DNA of 32,776 bases. It comes from Fidelibacterota bacterium. GTDB lineage: Bacteria > Fidelibacterota > Marinisomatia > SCGC-AAA003-L08 > D37C17. The notes under the pieces are model-generated. The model was given only the letters and a program-made list of their open reading frames with translations, made no database searches and was not told where the DNA came from. Location: assembly GCA_030748955.1 (NCBI GenBank), contig JASMKZ010000014.1, positions 1 to 32,776 on the forward strand, written 5' to 3'. The position numbers and the translations under genes were made by a program. This document shows positions 9,207 through 19,046 of the stretch, piece by piece (within the stretch, counting starts at the first letter, position 1; each line of letters starts with the position of its first letter).

Positions 9207-10104
9207 TAACCACTCATTCATCAGTAGTTTTTTAAATTATATTAAAAATGTAAGACAATATTCATCTCATACTATTCGCTCGTACTCTCATGATTTAGAT
9301 GATTATTATTCATACTGCATCAATAATTATGGTGAAAAAGAATTTGTCAATCTAGATCATACGGCTATCCAATCTTATTTGCAGTATTTATCAAAAAGAG
9401 GATTAAGTGCAAAAACTTTAGCTAGAAGGCTGGCTTCTATTAAGTCTTTGTATAAATATATGCTGATAAATAATATGATACGAACCAACATTGCTAAATT
9501 TGTGAAAACCCCAAAAACAAATAGAGAACTACCGCATTATTTATCTTTAAAAGAAGCAGAGGATATACTGAGTCTTCCTATAGGTAATGATAAAGAAATA
9601 TTAAGAGATCGATTAATTCTGGAGCTCTTTTATGCAACTGGTGTTAGGATATCTGAATTAATAAAAATTCATTTAAAAGATATTCGCCTGGAAGAAAATC
9701 TGATACATATTTTGGGAAAGGGAAATAGAGAGCGCATTGTTATTATTGGTAGTGAAGCAAAGACTGCTTTACTTAACTATTTAGAGATATTAAATGAAAA
9801 TAACGCTAATGAGCAGGGCTTCTTATTCCCTCCAATTCGGAAAAACAAAAATAATACTATTTCACCTAAAACGGTTTTCAATATTGTAAAGAAATATTTA
9901 AAAATTGTATCAGATGATGAAAAACTCAGTCCACATTCACTTCGGCACACTTTTGCTACCCATATGCTAAATAACGGTGCAGATTTAATGGCTATAAAGG
10001 ATATGCTCGGTCATAGTAGTTTATCTTCAACCCAGATCTATACACACCTTCAGCCTGAGAAATTGAAAAAAGTCTATCAACAAGCACACCCGCATGCCAA
10101 ATAA
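9196..10104 (+). CDS. Tyrosine recombinase XerC/XerD type
   Basis: 302 residues, the usual length for Xer recombinases that resolve chromosome dimers at dif. The N-terminal SAM-like core-binding domain spans about 5-95. The catalytic domain has the complete set: R151 (ATGVRISEL), K175 (GKGNRER), H247 and R250 (PHSLRHTFATHML), H273 (LGHSSLSSTQ) and nucleophile Y282 (QIYTH). The start ATG overlaps the end of rluD, so this is a chromosomal housekeeping gene rather than an element integrase. I cannot say whether it acts as XerC, XerD or a single Xer protein. In many Bacteroidetes a xer gene stands directly before hpf; here pckA lies between them. Confidence 0.92.
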   Translation: MKSNNHSFISSFLNYIKNVRQYSSHTIRSYSHDLDDYYSYCINNYGEKEFVNLDHTAIQSYLQYLSKRGLSAKTLARRLASIKSLYKYMLINNMIRTNIAKFVKTPKTNRELPHYLSLKEAEDILSLPIGNDKEILRDRLILELFYATGVRISELIKIHLKDIRLEENLIHILGKGNRERIVIIGSEAKTALLNYLEILNENNANEQGFLFPPIRKNKNNTISPKTVFNIVKKYLKIVSDDEKLSPHSLRHTFATHMLNNGADLMAIKDMLGHSSLSSTQIYTHLQPEKLKKVYQQAHPHAK

Positions 10105-10113
10105 GGAAATAAT

Positions 10114-11745
<1,632 letters not shown>

Positions 11746-11761
11746 TAAGGGAAGATTTTCA

Positions 11762-12049
11762 ATGAATATTGAAATTACAGCTAGACATTTTACAGCTTCA
11801 GATAAACTTAAGGAGCTGATAAATGAAAAAATAATGAAAATTGAAAAATTTAATAGTGGTATAATGAATTGCCATGTCATCCTAACTAAAGAAAATAGCG
11901 GTGAAAATGTTGAAATAAATGCCCACATAAAAGGACATAATTTTTCAGCTCATGAAAATAGTGATGTATTTGAAAAGTCTCTTAGAAATGCTGTTGAAAA
12001 AATTTCAATTCAGATAAAAAAACAGCATGAAAGAGCAAAAGCCCATTAA
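11762..12049 (+). CDS. hpf: Ribosome hibernation promoting factor, short form
   Basis: 95 residues, the length of the short HPF/RaiA form that contains only the N-terminal beta-alpha-beta-beta-beta-alpha ribosome-binding domain. Typical features are NIEITARHFTASDKLKELI at the start, the basic helix-flanking residues and the KISIQIKKQHERAKAH tail. These proteins bind the small-subunit decoding centre in slow growth and block translation. The long-form C-terminal dimerisation domain is absent. It has an AAGGGA Shine-Dalgarno sequence and sits 16 bases after pckA, so it is probably transcribed with pckA, fitting a starvation/gluconeogenic setting. Confidence 0.9.
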   Translation: MNIEITARHFTASDKLKELINEKIMKIEKFNSGIMNCHVILTKENSGENVEINAHIKGHNFSAHENSDVFEKSLRNAVEKISIQIKKQHERAKAH

Positions 12050-12102
12050 TATTGTAAAGCCAATAATCTGTCTCAATTTGTATACTCGTATTTAAATAAT
12101 AT

Positions 12103-12987
12103 ATGATAAATCATTTAACGCTACTGGTAATGGCCGCTGGAATGGGTTCAAGGTATGGAGGCTTAAAGCAACTTGATACAGTGGGGCCAAGCGGCGAAAC
12201 CATAATAGATTATTCACTACATGATGCTGTTAAAGCTGGATTTACTAAAGTGATTTTTATCATTCGAAGAGATTTTGAAGATCAATTTAAATTGCAAATA
12301 ACAAATAAATATTTAGGAAAGTTTGCAGTAGAATTTGCTTTTCAGGATATTGATGATCTTCCGAATGGATTCAACTGTCCCAGCGGACGTGAGAAACCTT
12401 GGGGGACTGGGCAAGCCATACTTTCTGCAAGAAATTTAATCAATGAACCATTTGTCGTGATTAATGGAGATGATTATTATGGACAAGAATCATTTAAAGT
12501 GATTGCAGATTATTATAATAATGGAGGTGCTCAGTTTAGTATGGTTGCTTTTAGGTTAGATAAAACACTCTCTGATTTTGGACCTGTAACCAGGGGAGTC
12601 TGTAATGTAGAAAATGATAAACTAGATACAGTGGTGGAAACTGGAAATCTTGAAAAAAAAGGCAATTATATATCAACTGATAGAGATATTGCGTTAGATG
12701 GGAGTGAACCTGTATCTATGAATATGTGGGGGTTTACACCATCCCTTTTTAATTATTTACATGAAGATTTTGTCAATTTTCTTAATGATGAAGGGGATGA
12801 ATTGAAGAGTGAATTTTTAATTCCGACAGTTATTAATAATCTGGTTCAAGATAATCAGGAAGAAGTATATGTGCTTCGAAGCAATGCTTCCTGGTTTGGT
12901 GTTACTTATAAAGAGGATAAACCTTTTGTTATAAATAAGATACAAGAGCTAATTCATTCAGGAATCTATTCAAGCCCTTTGTTGTAA
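12103..12987 (+). CDS. Sugar-nucleotide-type nucleotidyltransferase family protein
   Basis: 294 residues with a GT-A-like nucleotidyltransferase fold. The N-terminal signature is LVMAAGMGSRYGGLKQ, a variant of the GxGxRxxPxxK NTP-binding loop with GG where Pro usually stands. NGDDYYG supplies the metal-binding Asp, and the C-terminal SNASWFGVTYKEDKP is typical of this subgroup. Annotated relatives are simply 'nucleotidyltransferase'; the product may be a UDP- or dNDP-sugar, or the family may be regulatory. There is no Shine-Dalgarno sequence, only AT-rich sequence next to the ATG. It is 53 bases after hpf on the same strand and may have its own promoter. Substrate is not determinable. Confidence 0.8.
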   Translation: MINHLTLLVMAAGMGSRYGGLKQLDTVGPSGETIIDYSLHDAVKAGFTKVIFIIRRDFEDQFKLQITNKYLGKFAVEFAFQDIDDLPNGFNCPSGREKPWGTGQAILSARNLINEPFVVINGDDYYGQESFKVIADYYNNGGAQFSMVAFRLDKTLSDFGPVTRGVCNVENDKLDTVVETGNLEKKGNYISTDRDIALDGSEPVSMNMWGFTPSLFNYLHEDFVNFLNDEGDELKSEFLIPTVINNLVQDNQEEVYVLRSNASWFGVTYKEDKPFVINKIQELIHSGIYSSPLL

Positions 12988-13013
12988 TTTAATATCTGAT
13001 ATTAAAGTTCTAA

Positions 13014-13045
13014 CTGTTCCTTTCAATCTAGCTGTTCCTTTCAAT
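13014..13045 (+). repeat. 14-bp tandem direct repeat between two genes
   Basis: CTGTTCCTTTCAAT occurs at 13014-13027 and again at 13032-13045, separated by 4 bases (period 18). It lies 80 bases before the start codon of yjbQ. It could be a pair of operator half-sites on the same face of the helix, or a slippage duplication. Confidence 0.6.
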
Positions 13046-13124
13046 ATAATCATGTATAAATATTGATGATTTCTTATGAGAATAATTAATCATAATATAT
13101 TAAAACCAGCAAAACGGAGGATAA

Positions 13125-13544
13125 ATGAATTCATTCCATAAAGAACTTTTCTTCGATATTCCATCTCGTATGGAATTTGTTAATATAACTCATGAAGTGC
13201 AGGAGGCGCTTTATGAAAGTGAAATACAAGAAGGTCTATGTCTGGTAAATGCCATGCATATTACTGCCTCTGTTTTTATTAATGATGATGAATCAGGATT
13301 GCACCGGGATTACAAAAAATGGCTTGAAGATTTAGCTCCCCACGAACCTTTGTCACAATATGATCATAATTTGACTGGAGAAGATAATGGGGATGCGCAT
13401 CACAAACGGCAAATAATGGGGCGTGAAGTTGTTGTTGCAATTACCAAGGGTGAGCTTCATTTTGGACCGTGGGAGCAGATATTTTATGGAGAATTTGACG
13501 GAGGGAGAAGAAAAAGGGTGCTGGTTAAAATTATTGGAGAATAA
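13125..13544 (+). CDS. yjbQ: YjbQ family protein (UPF0047; proposed thiamine-phosphate synthase activity)
   Basis: 139 residues, full length for the family. Conserved features are the [18 protein letters not shown] strand-loop, the histidines in the [12 protein letters not shown] stretch, and the ending [19 protein letters not shown]. These His/Asp/Glu residues form the family's metal site. Members were described as having weak thiamine-phosphate synthase-like activity, but the true role is unsettled. It has the strongest Shine-Dalgarno sequence among the housekeeping genes (ACGGAGG, 6 bases before ATG). No thiamine riboswitch is seen upstream. It appears to be a single-gene unit between the nucleotidyltransferase and the helicase. 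Confidence 0.9.
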   Translation: MNSFHKELFFDIPSRMEFVNITHEVQEALYESEIQEGLCLVNAMHITASVFINDDESGLHRDYKKWLEDLAPHEPLSQYDHNLTGEDNGDAHHKRQIMGREVVVAITKGELHFGPWEQIFYGEFDGGRRKRVLVKIIGE

Positions 13545-13563
13545 GCAATAATTAATAAAAAAA

Positions 13564-13611
13564 GATCATTATGTCAAAATACAATATGTGGATTATATAT
13601 TGGGAATGATC
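13564..13611 (+). other. Nested inverted repeat between yjbQ and the helicase gene
   Basis: Outer arms GATCATT (13564-13570) and AATGATC (13605-13611) enclose inner arms CAATAT (13582-13587) and ATATTG (13597-13602). As RNA this folds into an imperfect long hairpin ending 31 bases before the helicase start. There is no T tract. It could be a 3' processing signal of yjbQ or a leader structure for the helicase. Confidence 0.4.
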
Positions 13612-13642
13612 GCCTAGCTTCACTTATGATTACTGTATAGAC

Positions 13643-16627
13643 ATGACTGAATTTAATACGCAACAACGTTCTGCCGTAGAGTATCCGCCGGAACCTCTAT
13701 TAATATTGGCCGGTGCCGGCACAGGAAAAACCACTACAATAGTGGGACGCATGGCATATCTTATTCAACAGCGTAAAGTTGATCCTGACTCTATTCTTGC
13801 ACTCACCTTTACCAATGATGCAGCAAACCATCTTAAGGAAAAACTTATTGAAGAGATTGGTGAGGTGGGCGGAGAAATTCAGGCTTGTACCTTCCATTCT
13901 TTTGCTCAGGAACAAACAAATGCTTATTCTTTAGAATTAGGCTACTCTGAACCACCCAATATAATGAATCAGGGTGACATATACTTTTTATTGCGTCAAA
14001 AATTTGATAAACTTGACCAATTACGAAGTATATTATTTCGTAGAGACCCAGTAAAGGCTATTCTATGTTTCCAAAAAGTATTTGATGCTTTTAGGCAAAA
14101 CCTTTTAAGTGAAAGGGAGTTGGCTTCATTAAAAAATAACGAATTGGAAAGAATAAAGTCGATTTCAGATAAAAAAGAGATTGAGAAAATATTTCAATTG
14201 GCAGATATGGTAGATATTTATCCATTGTATCAAAAGTGGAAAAAAGATGCCAGTTGGATTGATTATGGTGATTTGATTACAAATTTATGGAATTTAATTG
14301 AAACTAATAATGATGTGCTGACTCAATTACAGAATCAATTTAAACATATTATTGTAGACGAATTTCAAGATAATAATTATGCCTTAAGCAAAATTATTGA
14401 CAAGATTGCTTTACCGGAAAATAGTATTACGGTTGTAGGAGATGATGACCAATGTATTTATGCTTTTCGTCAGGCTAATATTCAAAATGTTCATCAATTT
14501 AAGGAACGTTATTTCAATGAAAATAAAGAACCTGTTCCGCTTATGCAGAATTACCGTTCTAACCAGGAAATTTTAAATTTTGCAAATAGTGTGATTGCAG
14601 AAAATACCGGTCGAATGTCAAAGGGAATTTTAAAAAGTGATGTTAACTCTGATGCAGTCCCAGGTTTATATATTGGGTCAGTAGATGAACAACTCATGCA
14701 ATTGAATGAAAATGTAGAACGATTATTGAATAAGGGTGAATATGCCGGCAATATAGCCATTTTACTGCGATCCCATACCAAATGCCGGCAAGTATCATTA
14801 TATCTTCAAAATAACGGCATTAACACCTATTATCATTCTGAAAAATTATTTAACCAAACTATTATAAAAGATTTGATAGCAATGCTGCATATTTTTGGAA
14901 AGAGTGAAAAAGCAGATCATAGTTTTCTCAGAATATTAATGAAAAAATATCCCAAATATGACACAACAGAATTTTTAATCGAATATAAAGAAAATAATAA
15001 TAATCTGACCTTGCTGGAATATATTTTGCAATCAAATAGTGAATTAAAAAGATTGGCTAGAGAGATAGTCACTCCTATTTACAATATAAAAGAGAAGGGC
15101 GTTGTGGAGCTGGTTTGGAGTCTCTTTAAAATTGGCAGATTTTATAGAAATAATGAAGGCATTGACAGTTTAGAAAAAAAAATGGCTTGGCAAAGTTTAA
15201 ATCAATTCAGGAAATTGGTTAATCTTTATTCTCAAAATTATAACCCAGATGATCTGCAAAATTTCATTGATTTTATAGATATACAATGGGAAGTTAACGA
15301 TGAGGCATTAGAGCCAATTAAAGCGCTCACTAAATTGCCAGCTGTGAGAATAATGACGGTGCATGGTGCAAAAGGAATGGAATTTAAACATGTATTTATC
15401 CCATTTCTACGATCAGGGAGCTTCCCCTTAAACTTTAGAGGCATGTCATTGGTTGATAGATTGCCAGTATCATGGCAGCGATGGGAAGTGGGGGATAGAG
15501 AAGAAAAAGAATTGCATTATGAAGAAGAGCGGCGGCTATTTTATGTAGCAATTACACGTGCAATGAAAACACTCACCCTTTTCGCACCGGAAAAGAGTCA
15601 GTCTCCATTTATAAAAAATATAAGTGATGAATTAGTAAAAAAGGAGAATATTATGCTTGAAGTAAAAGAGATCTCTCAATATGAGGAATTAATTGGGAAT
15701 TACCAATCTCGTATTCAATCAGAAATTAATTTAGGGCATTTTGAAACTGCAAATAATTTGCTCAATGCAATTGAGAACATTGCTATACTTCAAAATGGAG
15801 GAAAACCCCAGTGGGGTGAAAATCCATATAAAAGGGAGGTAATGCAATTATTATCCGTAGATGGAAACAAAGAAATTGATGTAAATCCAAATCTATCCGC
15901 AACCAGTATTCAAACCTATAATCAATGTTCTTTAAAATATAAATACCGCTATATTGATGGTATTCCTGGCGCTCCAGAAAAGCCATATTTTCAATTGGGG
16001 AAGGTGATTCATAAAGTATTGGAAATATTTCACGAAGAAAATTATACATCCTATGAAGATTTAATAAATCTATTAGATTCCAATTGGCAAGAAGGTGGAT
16101 ATAAATATGAGCAGGAAAAGGAGCAAAATAGGCAAGATGCTGAGAATATGCTTAAAAATTATTGGGATTATATTCAACTGCATCCTGTGAATACCTTATA
16201 CACAGAACATTGGTTTAGTTTTGAAACCGATTATGCTACACTCTCTGGGAAATGTGACCGTATAGATCTGGATGAAAATGAGAATTTATCCATTGTAGAT
16301 TATAAAACTTCTAAAACACCCAAAACAGAACGGCAGCTGAAAAAGGATGTTCAGCTTGGTATCTATGCCCTGTTCACATCCTTAAACGGAGTGGAAACCT
16401 CTCATAAGAAAAATATAAAGAAAATACCTGAAAAGCTCTCAATGATGTTTGTACGAGAAGAAATGCCGGAAGTTGCAGTTGAACTTACTCATGATGACTT
16501 GGATCTCATAGAGGAAAATATAAGAGCAACCTCAGATGGGATTAAGAAAAATAATTTCACTCCCTGTAAAGGTATGCATTGTGATTATTGTGACTATAAA
16601 GAGTTATTATGTCCCTTGTTTGGGTAG
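13643..16627 (+). CDS. UvrD/PcrA-type helicase fused to RecB-like Fe-S nuclease (AdnB/AddB-like)
   Basis: 994 residues. The SF1A helicase motifs are complete: motif I AGAGTGKT (23-30), motif II DEFQD (239-243), motif III VVGDDDQCIYAFR, motif V MTVHGAKGMEFKHVF, motif VI YVAITRAMKTL. The C-terminal ~230 residues are a PD-(D/E)XK nuclease domain starting LSATSIQTYNQCSLKYKYRY, with catalytic GKCDRID and IVDYKTSK. The Cys in YNQC together with C980, C983 and C990 gives the four-cysteine pattern of Fe-S nucleases (AddB, AdnA/B, Cas4). The likely role is end resection in double-strand break repair. AddAB and AdnAB work as two subunits, but no partner gene is adjacent. A mobile-element or defence role is possible but unsupported by neighbours. 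Confidence 0.9.
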   Translation: MTEFNTQQRSAVEYPPEPLLILAGAGTGKTTTIVGRMAYLIQQRKVDPDSILALTFTNDAANHLKEKLIEEIGEVGGEIQACTFHSFAQEQTNAYSLELGYSEPPNIMNQGDIYFLLRQKFDKLDQLRSILFRRDPVKAILCFQKVFDAFRQNLLSERELASLKNNELERIKSISDKKEIEKIFQLADMVDIYPLYQKWKKDASWIDYGDLITNLWNLIETNNDVLTQLQNQFKHIIVDEFQDNNYALSKIIDKIALPENSITVVGDDDQCIYAFRQANIQNVHQFKERYFNENKEPVPLMQNYRSNQEILNFANSVIAENTGRMSKGILKSDVNSDAVPGLYIGSVDEQLMQLNENVERLLNKGEYAGNIAILLRSHTKCRQVSLYLQNNGINTYYHSEKLFNQTIIKDLIAMLHIFGKSEKADHSFLRILMKKYPKYDTTEFLIEYKENNNNLTLLEYILQSNSELKRLAREIVTPIYNIKEKGVVELVWSLFKIGRFYRNNEGIDSLEKKMAWQSLNQFRKLVNLYSQNYNPDDLQNFIDFIDIQWEVNDEALEPIKALTKLPAVRIMTVHGAKGMEFKHVFIPFLRSGSFPLNFRGMSLVDRLPVSWQRWEVGDREEKELHYEEERRLFYVAITRAMKTLTLFAPEKSQSPFIKNISDELVKKENIMLEVKEISQYEELIGNYQSRIQSEINLGHFETANNLLNAIENIAILQNGGKPQWGENPYKREVMQLLSVDGNKEIDVNPNLSATSIQTYNQCSLKYKYRYIDGIPGAPEKPYFQLGKVIHKVLEIFHEENYTSYEDLINLLDSNWQEGGYKYEQEKEQNRQDAENMLKNYWDYIQLHPVNTLYTEHWFSFETDYATLSGKCDRIDLDENENLSIVDYKTSKTPKTERQLKKDVQLGIYALFTSLNGVETSHKKNIKKIPEKLSMMFVREEMPEVAVELTHDDLDLIEENIRATSDGIKKNNFTPCKGMHCDYCDYKELLCPLFG

Positions 16628-16831
16628 AATGTTTTGATTGATAGATATACTTTGTTAAGATGGTAGCAGGCGAGTATGTAAATACTCAGAAGCTCATGCT
16701 AATAAAATGATTAATCTTTGATTTTCAAAATTCCTTGCAAGCTAAATTCCAAATCCTCTCCTCTTTATGGATATGCAAATAGCTTACATGGGTAACTCAT
16801 TTATGGCTAAGGTGAATATGTTCACTATAAT

Positions 16832-16863
16832 AAAACTGCCTCTCTTTTCAGAGAGGCAGTTTT
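16832..16863 (+). terminator. Strong hairpin, probable terminator of the helicase gene
   Basis: A perfect 13-bp stem (AAAACTGCCTCTC at 16832-16844, GAGAGGCAGTTTT at 16851-16863) with a 6-base loop TTTTCA. The A-run and T-run flanking the GC part are typical of a bidirectional Rho-independent terminator, though it lies 205 bases after the helicase stop. Confidence 0.8.
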
Positions 16864-16897
16864 CGTTCATCAAGGCCAAAATAAGGAGATATTTTGG

Positions 16898-16934
16898 GTA
16901 AGAAGTAGGAAGAGCCAAAGGCTCTAATTCTTAC
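16898..16934 (+). other. Imperfect hairpin, possible structured RNA
   Basis: Outer arms GTAAGAA (16898-16904) and TTCTTAC (16928-16934) and inner arms AGAGCC (16911-16916) and GGCTCT (16920-16925) close on an AAA loop, with an asymmetric internal bulge (6 versus 2 bases). It lies right after the terminator-like hairpin. It has no T tract, so it is more like an independent RNA element or leader structure. Confidence 0.5.
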
Positions 16935-16967
16935 GTAGTAACTTATTGGTATTTATTGATTCATTAT

Positions 16968-16981
16968 TTGATCTAGATCAC
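16968..16981. promoter_or_regulatory. FNR-like palindrome upstream of the lysine dehydrogenase-like gene
   Basis: TTGATCTAGATCAC matches the FNR consensus TTGAT-N4-ATCAA at 9 of 10 defined positions. It is centred about 132 bases before the start codon. The other sites in the window fit TGTGA-N6-TCAC better, so this one may be chance. Confidence 0.35.
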
Positions 16982-17106
16982 GAAAAACTGAATCTCCCCA
17001 GAAAATAAAATAATAAATGACTCTTATAGTCTGGTGGTTGGTATAAATATAACTCTCTACATTTCCCTATTAATATTTCAAATAATTATTAATCTTAAGG
17101 TATAAA

Positions 17107-18192
17107 ATGTCAAAAAGTATTATCATTTTAGGTGGTGGAATGGTTGGCTCTGCAATTGCCAGAGATTTAAAAGAAAGTAATTACAACCTAACAGTGGCAG
17201 ATTGGGACGAAGGTATTGAATCATACTTAGCTCCATTTAATATTAATTATATAAAATTAGATTTTTTAAATAATGATGCTCTTAAGAAAACCATTGAGGA
17301 TTTTGATCTTGTCATTGGGGCGGTTCCTGGGTTTATGGGGTACAAGATTTTAGAATCCGTTATAGAAAAAGGAAAAAACATTGCTGACATTTCTTTTATG
17401 CCTGAGGACTCTAGAGCATTAATTCACTTAGCAAAAAAAAATGGAGTAACAGCCATTACCGATGCAGGAGTTGCACCGGGAATATCCAATTTATTATTTG
17501 GAAGAGCATTATTTGAATTTGACCAATTAGATTCAGCTAACTGTTACGTAGGAGGGCTGCCGCAGAACCCACAACCTCCCTGGTGGTACAAATCGGTATT
17601 TTCTCCTATTGATGTAATTGAAGAATATACCCGCCCTGCTCGTTTTGTAGTTAATGGAAAAATGATTACGAAACCAGCTATGACAGATATTGAAGAAATT
17701 ACGTTTGATAATATTGGAACATTAGACGCATTTAATTCAGATGGGCTGCGCTCATTGTTAGATATGCCGATTCCCAATATGGTTGAAAAAACATTACGCT
17801 ATCCAGGGCATATTCAAAAAATAATTGATTTAAAAAACAATGGATATTTTGCTCCGGAAAAAATTGAAGGTACAGCTAAGTCGCTTATAAATGATTGGAC
17901 TCCTGAAAAAGGGAACTATGACCAGACAATCATGCGCCTTGAATTTTCTGGAATGAAAGATGGAAAAGAATTAACTGAAACATTTGATCTTATTGACTAT
18001 TTCGATAAGCAGAAAAATATTACCTCAATGGCAAGAACCACAGGGTATACATGCGCAGCAGTAGCTAATATAATACTTTCAGGAGATTTTAAGCAAAACG
18101 GTGTATTTACGTTGGAGAACTTTGGCGAAGAAAAGAAGCTGGTGGATAATATATTGCACTATTTATCAGAGAGAAATATCCAATTTAAATAA
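17107..18192 (+). CDS. Saccharopine dehydrogenase-family oxidoreductase (lysine 6-dehydrogenase-like)
   Basis: 361 residues. The N-terminal Rossmann fold begins IIILGGGMVGSAIARDL (GxGxxG-type dinucleotide loop), followed by VADWDEG at the second strand. DAGVAPGISNLL and the GGLPQNPQPPWWYKSVFSP block are typical of the COG1748 branch that includes L-lysine 6-dehydrogenase and saccharopine dehydrogenases. The likely reaction is NAD(P)-dependent oxidation at a lysine-derived amine, giving piperideine carboxylate or aminoadipate semialdehyde. A carboxynorspermidine-type reaction is a less likely alternative. It has an AAGG ribosome-binding site 7 bases before ATG. The LOG-family gene follows after 22 bases, so they may be co-transcribed. 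Confidence 0.8.
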   Translation: MSKSIIILGGGMVGSAIARDLKESNYNLTVADWDEGIESYLAPFNINYIKLDFLNNDALKKTIEDFDLVIGAVPGFMGYKILESVIEKGKNIADISFMPEDSRALIHLAKKNGVTAITDAGVAPGISNLLFGRALFEFDQLDSANCYVGGLPQNPQPPWWYKSVFSPIDVIEEYTRPARFVVNGKMITKPAMTDIEEITFDNIGTLDAFNSDGLRSLLDMPIPNMVEKTLRYPGHIQKIIDLKNNGYFAPEKIEGTAKSLINDWTPEKGNYDQTIMRLEFSGMKDGKELTETFDLIDYFDKQKNITSMARTTGYTCAAVANIILSGDFKQNGVFTLENFGEEKKLVDNILHYLSERNIQFK

Positions 18193-18214
18193 TCAAAATA
18201 GGATAAATTATACT

Positions 18215-18907
18215 ATGGAAAAAAATAGATTTTATAATGATGAAAAGTTTTTAGGTAGCATGAGTGGGAGGCCACTAAGAATCTTATCAGAATATTTAGG
18301 CCCTCTCAGTATTTTACAAAGAAATAAAATTATCGATACCATTGTGTTTTTTGGATCAGCACGATTTAAAAGCACGGATTCTTATTATAAAAAAGCAAAA
18401 GAATTATCCAATAAACTTACTAAGTGGAATATGGAAAATTTTACTGATGATAATAGATATATTATTACCTCAGGTGCTGGCCCTGGAATAATGGAGGCTG
18501 CTAACAAAGGGGCGCATGAGGCAGGGGGTATATCTGTTGGGCTTGGGATTTCTCTTCCTTTTGAGCAAACCAATAATAAATGGATAACTAAAGGCCTTAA
18601 TTTTGTTTTCCATTATTTTTTCATGCGTAAATTCTGGTTTATTTATAAGACAAAAGGAATTGTGGTCTGGCCTGGCGGTCTTGGAACATTGGATGAATTG
18701 TTCGATATATTAACCCTCTTACAATGTAAAAAGATTACTCGAAAAATCCCTATTGTTCTTTTTAGCAGTGATTTTTGGAATGGGCTTATTAATTGGGAGA
18801 AAATGATTAAGCTTGGCACTATTTCCAGAAAAGATTTAGATCTATTTGTAATTGTTGATTCAGTAGATGAAGCATTTGAATATATGGTGAAGAATATGCA
18901 AAAATAA
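18215..18907 (+). CDS. LOG family protein (cytokinin riboside 5'-monophosphate phosphoribohydrolase-like)
   Basis: 230 residues. The family signature PGGLGTLDE is intact, and IITSGAGPGIMEAANKGAHEAGG matches the GGGxxGLMG-type nucleotide-binding region. VFFGSAR near residue 50 is the usual first strand. LOG proteins cleave nucleoside 5'-monophosphates at the N-glycosidic bond; PpnN-like members degrade purine nucleotides in stress. I take the ATG at 18215 because it follows a GGAT ribosome-binding region and starts with conserved sequence. The frame stays open further upstream but that part overlaps the previous gene and looks like noise. The long N-terminal lead (40 residues before the Rossmann strand) resembles the TIGR00730-related long subgroup. 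Confidence 0.88.
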   Translation: MEKNRFYNDEKFLGSMSGRPLRILSEYLGPLSILQRNKIIDTIVFFGSARFKSTDSYYKKAKELSNKLTKWNMENFTDDNRYIITSGAGPGIMEAANKGAHEAGGISVGLGISLPFEQTNNKWITKGLNFVFHYFFMRKFWFIYKTKGIVVWPGGLGTLDELFDILTLLQCKKITRKIPIVLFSSDFWNGLINWEKMIKLGTISRKDLDLFVIVDSVDEAFEYMVKNMQK

Positions 18908-19046
18908 TTCTGGAAATTAGGTGGTGAGAATAAAGTTCATGTTTCCATACCCGAGAATCTTATACAAACTATAGTGAAAATATTTAGCATTAATCTGTTA
19001 CATATTCATCCTTCTTTAATACTTTTAATAAATAATACATTATATA

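Larger units (their letters stand above)
16628..17106. other. 479-base gap without a protein gene; several RNA-like structures
   Basis: I find no convincing ORF on either strand. It contains a small hairpin (GAGTAT at 16672-16677, ATACTC at 16682-16687), a 13-bp perfect terminator-like hairpin, a second GC-richer hairpin (16898-16934) and an FNR-like palindrome (16968-16981), the last three listed separately. The spacing of two stable hairpins followed by a regulator site and a gene leaves room for a small RNA between about 16.87 and 16.94 kb, but no promoter for it is certain. Confidence 0.5.

Noticed and set aside
9196-10104. Integrase of a mobile element
   Set aside because: The Xer-type recombinase overlaps rluD in a housekeeping operon; no attachment repeats, transposase or tRNA target are seen.
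16628-17106. tRNA gene in the large gap
   Set aside because: The hairpins present do not form a cloverleaf; no T-loop GGTTCRA or acceptor pairing is found.
18101-18214. Upstream extension of the LOG-family gene
   Set aside because: It overlaps the previous gene, encodes an unconserved stretch, and the ATG at 18215 begins the family-like sequence.
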